A stretch of 64,000 nucleotides of DNA, from the NCBI RefSeq assembly GCF_030247195.1, contig NW_026683312.1, positions 33,092 through 97,091 on the forward strand, in the 5' to 3' direction. Position numbers and translations under genes: made by a program. The notes beneath the pieces are model-generated. The model was not told the DNA's origin and did not search any database. It saw only the letters and a list, made by a program, of their open reading frames with translations. The stretch comes from Topomyia yanbarensis. Taxonomy: Eukaryota > Arthropoda > Insecta > Diptera > Culicidae. This document shows, piece after piece, positions 60,431-64,000 of the stretch (its first letter is position 1; every line of letters begins with the position of its first letter).

Positions 60431-60861
60431 TGGAATTCCGGACCACATACGCCCACGAGTGGTTCCAAACATTTTTTTATAATAAATACCGAGAAGTCGA
60501 CTGTTCCAAGATGTTTTATACTGACGGATCAAACATCGAAGGGTCCACTGGCTTCGGTATTTTCAATCAAAAGTTCATAACCTCTTACAAACTCAGTGAC
60601 CCCGCTTCAGTTTACGCCGCAGAACTGGCTGCTATTCTGTATACCCTTGGAGTCATTGACACATTACCCGCAGACCATTACTTCATCGTCTCGGATAGTC
60701 TGAGTTCTATTGACGCAATTCGCTCGACGAAACATGGAAAGCACTCCTCGTATTTTTTGGGGAAAATACGGCAGCTACAGTTTCGGTTCATATTCCTCGT
60801 CGGCAAACAGAACCTCTGTGCTTACTATCGAGACATCACTCGGTATAAGCCAGTGGTTTAG
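60430..60861 (+). pseudogene. RNase H domain of I-type ORF2
   Basis: Catalytic motifs FYTDGSNIEGSTGFGIF (first Asp), VYAAELAAILYTL (Glu) and FIVSDSLSSIDAI (second Asp) are in the right order and spacing for an RNase HI domain. The C-terminal part with the last acidic residue is lost where a short repeat has inserted after 60861. RNase H removes the RNA strand during second-strand synthesis. Confidence 0.82.
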
Positions 60862-60890
60862 TGTTCACGCAAGACGTGTGACTTTTTGGA

Positions 60891-60996
60891 ATTTAGTGTC
60901 TAACTAGTGCTAATTTGGGTACTAGTTCAGATACATAGTCTAACTGGACACCCAGATGGTGCTAGTTACTGACGAGGAGAATCCGAAACACTAAAA
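60891..60996 (+). repeat. About 105-bp interspersed repeat, copy 3, inside RNase H region
   Basis: TTTAGTGTC and ACACTAAA end boxes with GTGCTAATTTGGGTACTAG and GGTGCTAGTTACTGACGAGG inside. Closest to the 46.9-kb copy. It separates RNase H from the C-terminal domain of the LINE, so it arrived after the LINE. Similarity to copy 2 starts about 25 bp before the end box. Confidence 0.75.
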
Positions 60997-61022
60997 CAAA
61001 AAAACCATACTTCATGTAAGGC

Positions 61023-61650
61023 ATGTGCCCTCATGCACAAAGAAATTGGTCTTGTCCAAAATTTTTCCCAATTGGGAGTTTTGCACAGCTACTGAGTGCT
61101 TTATATGACAAATCTTTCCAGATTACCTTGGTGTGGGTCCCTTCTTATTGCTTCATTCAGGGCAATGAGAAGACGGATTCTTTAGCTAAGGTGTGTGCTT
61201 TAGAATGTGACATTCATAAAAGATCAATTCGCTTCAACGAATTCTTCAGTATTACTTATCAGAGAACCCTCGAAAGTTGGAAAACTTCGGGGAGCAATGG
61301 TGAACTAGGAAGGGTGCTACATTCCGTAGTCACTAAGCTTTCGACGAACCCTTGGCTCAAGGTGATGGATGTGGGTCGTGACTTCATTCGTGTGATGTCC
61401 CGACTCATGACAAACAATTACAAACAGAATGCACATTTCCAGCGTGTTGGACTCGTGGATAGTGGTATCTGCGCTTGTGGCGACGACTATCACGATATCG
61501 AGCACATTGTTTGGGCATGCACCGAGTACAGCTCTGCCAGGTCGCGGCTAATGAATACCCTTCGAGCCTGAGGAAGATGTTCTGGCAAGCCGCGATCTTC
61601 CCTATATGACCCTTATCTATCTGATCTTAAAATCAATCAATATAAGAATC
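61023..61650 (+). pseudogene. I-type ORF2 C-terminal knuckle domain
   Basis: LVWVPSYCFIQGNEKTDSLA is the end of RNase H. RFNEFFSITYQRTLESW, DFIRVMSRLMTNNYKQNAHF and CACGDDYHDIEHIVWAC (Cys-Cys-His-Cys knuckle, near 61467) follow. A stop after LMNTLRA (61571) is probably a frameshift, because VLASRDLPYMTLIYLI-equivalent bases continue in another frame near 61580-61630. This domain occurs in four other places in the window. Confidence 0.8.
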
Positions 61651-61700
61651 TCTCTTTCATTTTTCTCGTTGTCAGAAGTCTCCTGTATTGCTTCATGGCG

Positions 61701-62350
61701 CCAACTCACATCAGAGCGCTACTACGTGATACTCTTCACTCTCACCTTTGTGCTGACATAAATCAAAATTAGAGCCGAAAGGACCGAAAGATCGGACCCA
61801 ATTACGAGGATTCCCCCCTTTCGGAAATTCCCTTTTTAGAGTTCGCTTATGCACAGACTCCCCAAAGGGGAGACAAAGCGCGAATGAAAAACACCAAACC
61901 AAGCTATCCGGCTTTCGCTGGCCACGGTGGGTGGATGTCAAGGTCTAGTAGTAATTAAAAGTGACTTTGGCTGTTTGCTGGATTGTTAGTTTGTTTGTTC
62001 GTTTGTTTGTTTGCATGCTGATGAGTCTTTTCGAGATGAGTTTGGTTGAGTTCAACCTGCTTCCTCAACCACAGTGAAATAAGAGTTAGGGAGATGAATT
62101 GCTGGTTTTTTCTCTGCTAGGTGATTCACGAGGGATGCAATTTAAAAACGAAAAAATTCGACATTGGGTTGTGTGTACAGAGTATTTGAATGATTCCAAC
62201 TCGAATTGATTGAAGTGCGGTTCGGTGTATATTTAAAGAGAAGGACAGGATTGCTCCTTTTTACATTATACTCGGTTTGTCTGTCCATGCTTCTTATTTT
62301 GATCGACATTTGTCTGTAAGTGGCATCCTGGGGGGCCTGTGCGGAAACTG
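61701..62350. other. Spacer, nothing recognised
   Basis: A GTTTGTTTGTTCGTTTGTTT run lies near 61988-62011. No frame or element end supported. Confidence 0.35.
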
Positions 62351-62351
62351 A

Positions 62352-62400
62352 AATAAAGAGCGAACACGGAATTATTGAAACACTTTTCTGTTCTATTTTT
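62352..62400 (+). repeat. Solitary mariner-like terminal sequence
   Basis: AGAGCGAACACGGAATTATT with GAAACAC resembles the left end of the mariner-like element at 53168 (GGGCGAACACGAAATTATT, GGGACAC). No transposase or opposite end is visible downstream, so it is a relic or an unrelated deletion derivative. Confidence 0.45.
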
Positions 62401-62544
62401 TCGCATTGAAAATGTTTATTTATATCCTGTAAAATACGTAATTGTGTTATTTGTGTCCAAGAGCAGCGTATAATAATGTGTATTCAGAGGGATAATCTGA
62501 AAAGCCCCACATTTTGCTTTAGAAAAAATGCTGAAAGTCACGAA

Positions 62545-62630
62545 TTGAACTATTCCAAGAGTACTACAAGATTTCAAGTAGCCAACCGGTACTCGAAATT
62601 TGGTAGTACTCTTGAGATGGTTCAATACAT
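62545..62630. repeat. Inverted repeat hairpin
   Basis: TTGAACTATTCCAAGAGTAC (62545-62564) and the complement near 62610-62630 (GTACTCTTGAGATGGTTCAA) form arms of about 20 bp with a few mismatches. Possibly a small foldback element. Confidence 0.55.
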
Positions 62631-63253
62631 ATGGATCCCAAATTCGCATCGATCTTCCTTAAATGGCAAGCAATATTTATATGTAGAAAAAGAAATTGAA
62701 TTTTTGTCAAAGTTTATAAAACTGTACACCTCCAATAACGTTTCACGCATTTTTTTCGGCATTACGTCAAAAAACATTATTTTGTCCGAATTTAGCTTCC
62801 TGTCATTATTCTGAGAACGTTTTGGAATGGTATGAAGCTAACCTATTGTGTTTTCATTCCACGGATATAAATTCAGTAAACTGTTCTGAACTACCTCAGA
62901 TCGAAACTTATCCATGATGGAGCGAGAAAAACACTACCGAGTAAGTAAATAAAGGATGCATAGGACTAATTTCGCGCCAACTCGAACAAATGCTGGCAGC
63001 ACCCCATCAGATTTTAATTAAACTTTCTGTACATGAGAATTTTGTCACAAAAAGGCACTTTGCATACTTTGTTTTTCTAAAAATGATCTAGACTGTCTTT
63101 TGAAAAGGGTTAAACTTTTTTCACCAATTTTTTTTTCCAATGGCTATAGTCTAAAAATGACAAATCCTACAAAATAAGGTTGTAGGAGTGATTTTCACAA
63201 TATTAGTCAAATTTTTGAATAAAAATATTGAAAAAATTCTTCATCGACACCTA
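62631..63253. other. Spacer, nothing recognised
   Basis: AT-rich. A frame at 62476-62814 has no family match that I can name. Confidence 0.3.
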
Positions 63254-63387
63254 CACTGAAAAAAAATTGTTACAAGATAGGTAATTATGTTCCCTACCTA
63301 CCGTCAAAAATTCAAGTTGGGCACTTTCAAGGAAAAAAAGTTATTTAAAAAAAACTTTTCCTTGTCCAAACTGATTTTTTTTCAGTG
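63254..63387. mobile_element. 134-bp MITE, CACTGAAAAAAAAT ends, TA duplication
   Basis: CACTGAAAAAAAAT at 63254 equals the complement of the right end at 63374-63387. TA flanks both sides (63252-63253, 63388-63389). An inner hairpin, CAAGGAAAAAAAGTT with AACTTTTCCTTG, adds to the fold. It is inserted just beyond the antisense LINE C-terminus. Confidence 0.8.
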
Positions 63388-63394
63388 TATTTTT

Positions 63395-63760
63395 ACCCAA
63401 AACTAAACCAATGAAAGTCATAATCATCTCAGAATCCAATTTCCCAATTGATAGTTGCCTGATACATGCAAAAAGTATCAGTAACGAATTTGGTATATCA
63501 TCTCGGACTGTACTGGAACGAGGCCGAATAGATTCATTTGACGGAGTCTGGTACTTGAACACTTAGCGCACGACCTGAAAACATGTTTAATATCACGATA
63601 ACCGCCACTACAAGCGCATAGACCGCTCTCCACGACCCCAATACGCCGAAGATGGGCATTCTACGTATAATGATTGTACATGGCCCGAGATATCACCCGA
63701 ATGAAGTAATGACCCTCATCCAGACATTGCATTTATCGCTCATATGAGTGAATGCGCCCG
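63395..63760 (-). pseudogene. Antisense I-type ORF2 C-terminal domain
   Basis: The minus strand reads HYFIRVISRAMYNHYT near 63700, an RRIGVVE-like step, a CACSGGYRDIKHVFRSC knuckle near 63600 and a LFGLVPVQSE-like tail near 63525. This equals DFIRVMSRLMTNNY and CACGDDYHDIEHIVWAC in the 61.4-kb copy. It is the only other copy with the knuckle Cys and His residues all kept. Sequence beyond 63760 (TTATCCGGAGAA repeated twice near 63830 and 63855) is not LINE coding. Confidence 0.72.
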
Positions 63761-64000
63761 GATAGTTTGCTAGTGCGACAATAAAAACTCACATTTTCAC
63801 ACGAAAAGTTACTGGCACTCACAAAACTTCTCCGGATAAATACAACGTGTTATTTCTCCGGATAAATAAAACAGCCGGAGAATGAGTGAATGAGTTTATC
63901 ACGGTATCCTCTTTGCGTTCGATGCTTTGCCGTCGTTATTCCAAAACACAAAAAAATAAGTCTATCATACTTCTTTGCCGCTTTTCTTTGTAATTAAATG
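63761..64000. other. Window end, spacer
   Basis: Two direct copies of TTCTCCGGATAAATA (63827 and 63855) about 28 bp apart. Nothing else recognised. Confidence 0.35.

Larger units (their letters stand above)
55930..61700 (+). mobile_element. I-type LINE, best copy in the window, endonuclease deleted
   Basis: Order: gag N-terminus (55953-56130), a 1.5-kb insertion, the rest of gag (57640-58625), RT linker and RT (58630-59960), thumb region, RNase H (60430-60860), a short inserted repeat, and the C-terminal knuckle domain to about 61650. The endonuclease expected between gag and linker is absent. An RNase H domain plus gag zinc knuckles place it in the I group rather than R1 or Jockey. Same family as the copies at 1, 4.4, 9.2, and 63.4 kb. 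Confidence 0.8.

Overview
This is a gene-poor stretch of an animal nuclear genome, most likely a dipteran and probably a mosquito. That reading rests on the mix of mobile elements: I-, R1-, RTE- and Jockey/CR1-type non-LTR retrotransposons, a mariner-like element with a DD37E-type transposase, hAT and piggyBac-type non-autonomous elements, and many foldback MITEs. AT-rich spacer, microsatellites and an absence of operon-like organisation exclude a prokaryote. I found no convincing host protein-coding gene, tRNA or rRNA. The species call is inference; the element structures are read directly from the sequence.

Layout. 1-1963: right part of a hAT-type element that carries the 3' end of an I-type LINE, interrupted by a foldback element. 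3499-8085: a second, complete copy of the same composite, with 14-bp terminal inverted repeats (TIRs), an 8-bp target duplication and a decayed LINE inside. 9215-13660: an antisense I-type LINE split by four different MITEs, one with TTAA (piggyBac-type) duplications and one with exact TA duplications. 14225-20375: a degenerate 22-bp tandem array in two blocks, with a higher-order repeat near its right end. 23440-24006: a large palindromic foldback element. 24015-27427: a second hAT-type element (8-bp target duplication) holding an antisense R1 LINE, which itself holds a 225-bp hAT MITE with its own 8-bp duplication. 27440-30540: an RTE-type LINE. 30540-34200: a sense R1 LINE of the same family as the antisense copy. 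34215-34700: an antisense Jockey/CR1-type reverse-transcriptase fragment. 35256-35453: a pure (TG)99 microsatellite.

The right half continues with a Jockey/CR1-type LINE (36960-40150), two tandem arrays of about 114-bp period, minisatellites, a foldback element with a 14-bp tandem repeat at one end, a roughly 105-bp interspersed repeat present three times, an antisense gag fragment, a mariner-like DD37E element (53166-54412), an AT-rich I-type gag (54421-55620), and the best preserved I-type LINE (55930-61700). That copy has lost its endonuclease and carries two later insertions. An antisense I-type C-terminus with a nested TA-flanked MITE lies at 63254-63760.

Nothing here works as a set of cooperating genes. 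Every retrotransposon and transposase frame seen carries stops, frameshifts, deletions or altered catalytic residues, so all are called pseudogenes. The most interesting points are the hAT/LINE composite present in two copies, the nesting order that can be read from exact target duplications, the 22-bp hairpin-forming array, and the dense two-orientation accumulation of one LINE family, which would suit a small-RNA-producing locus.
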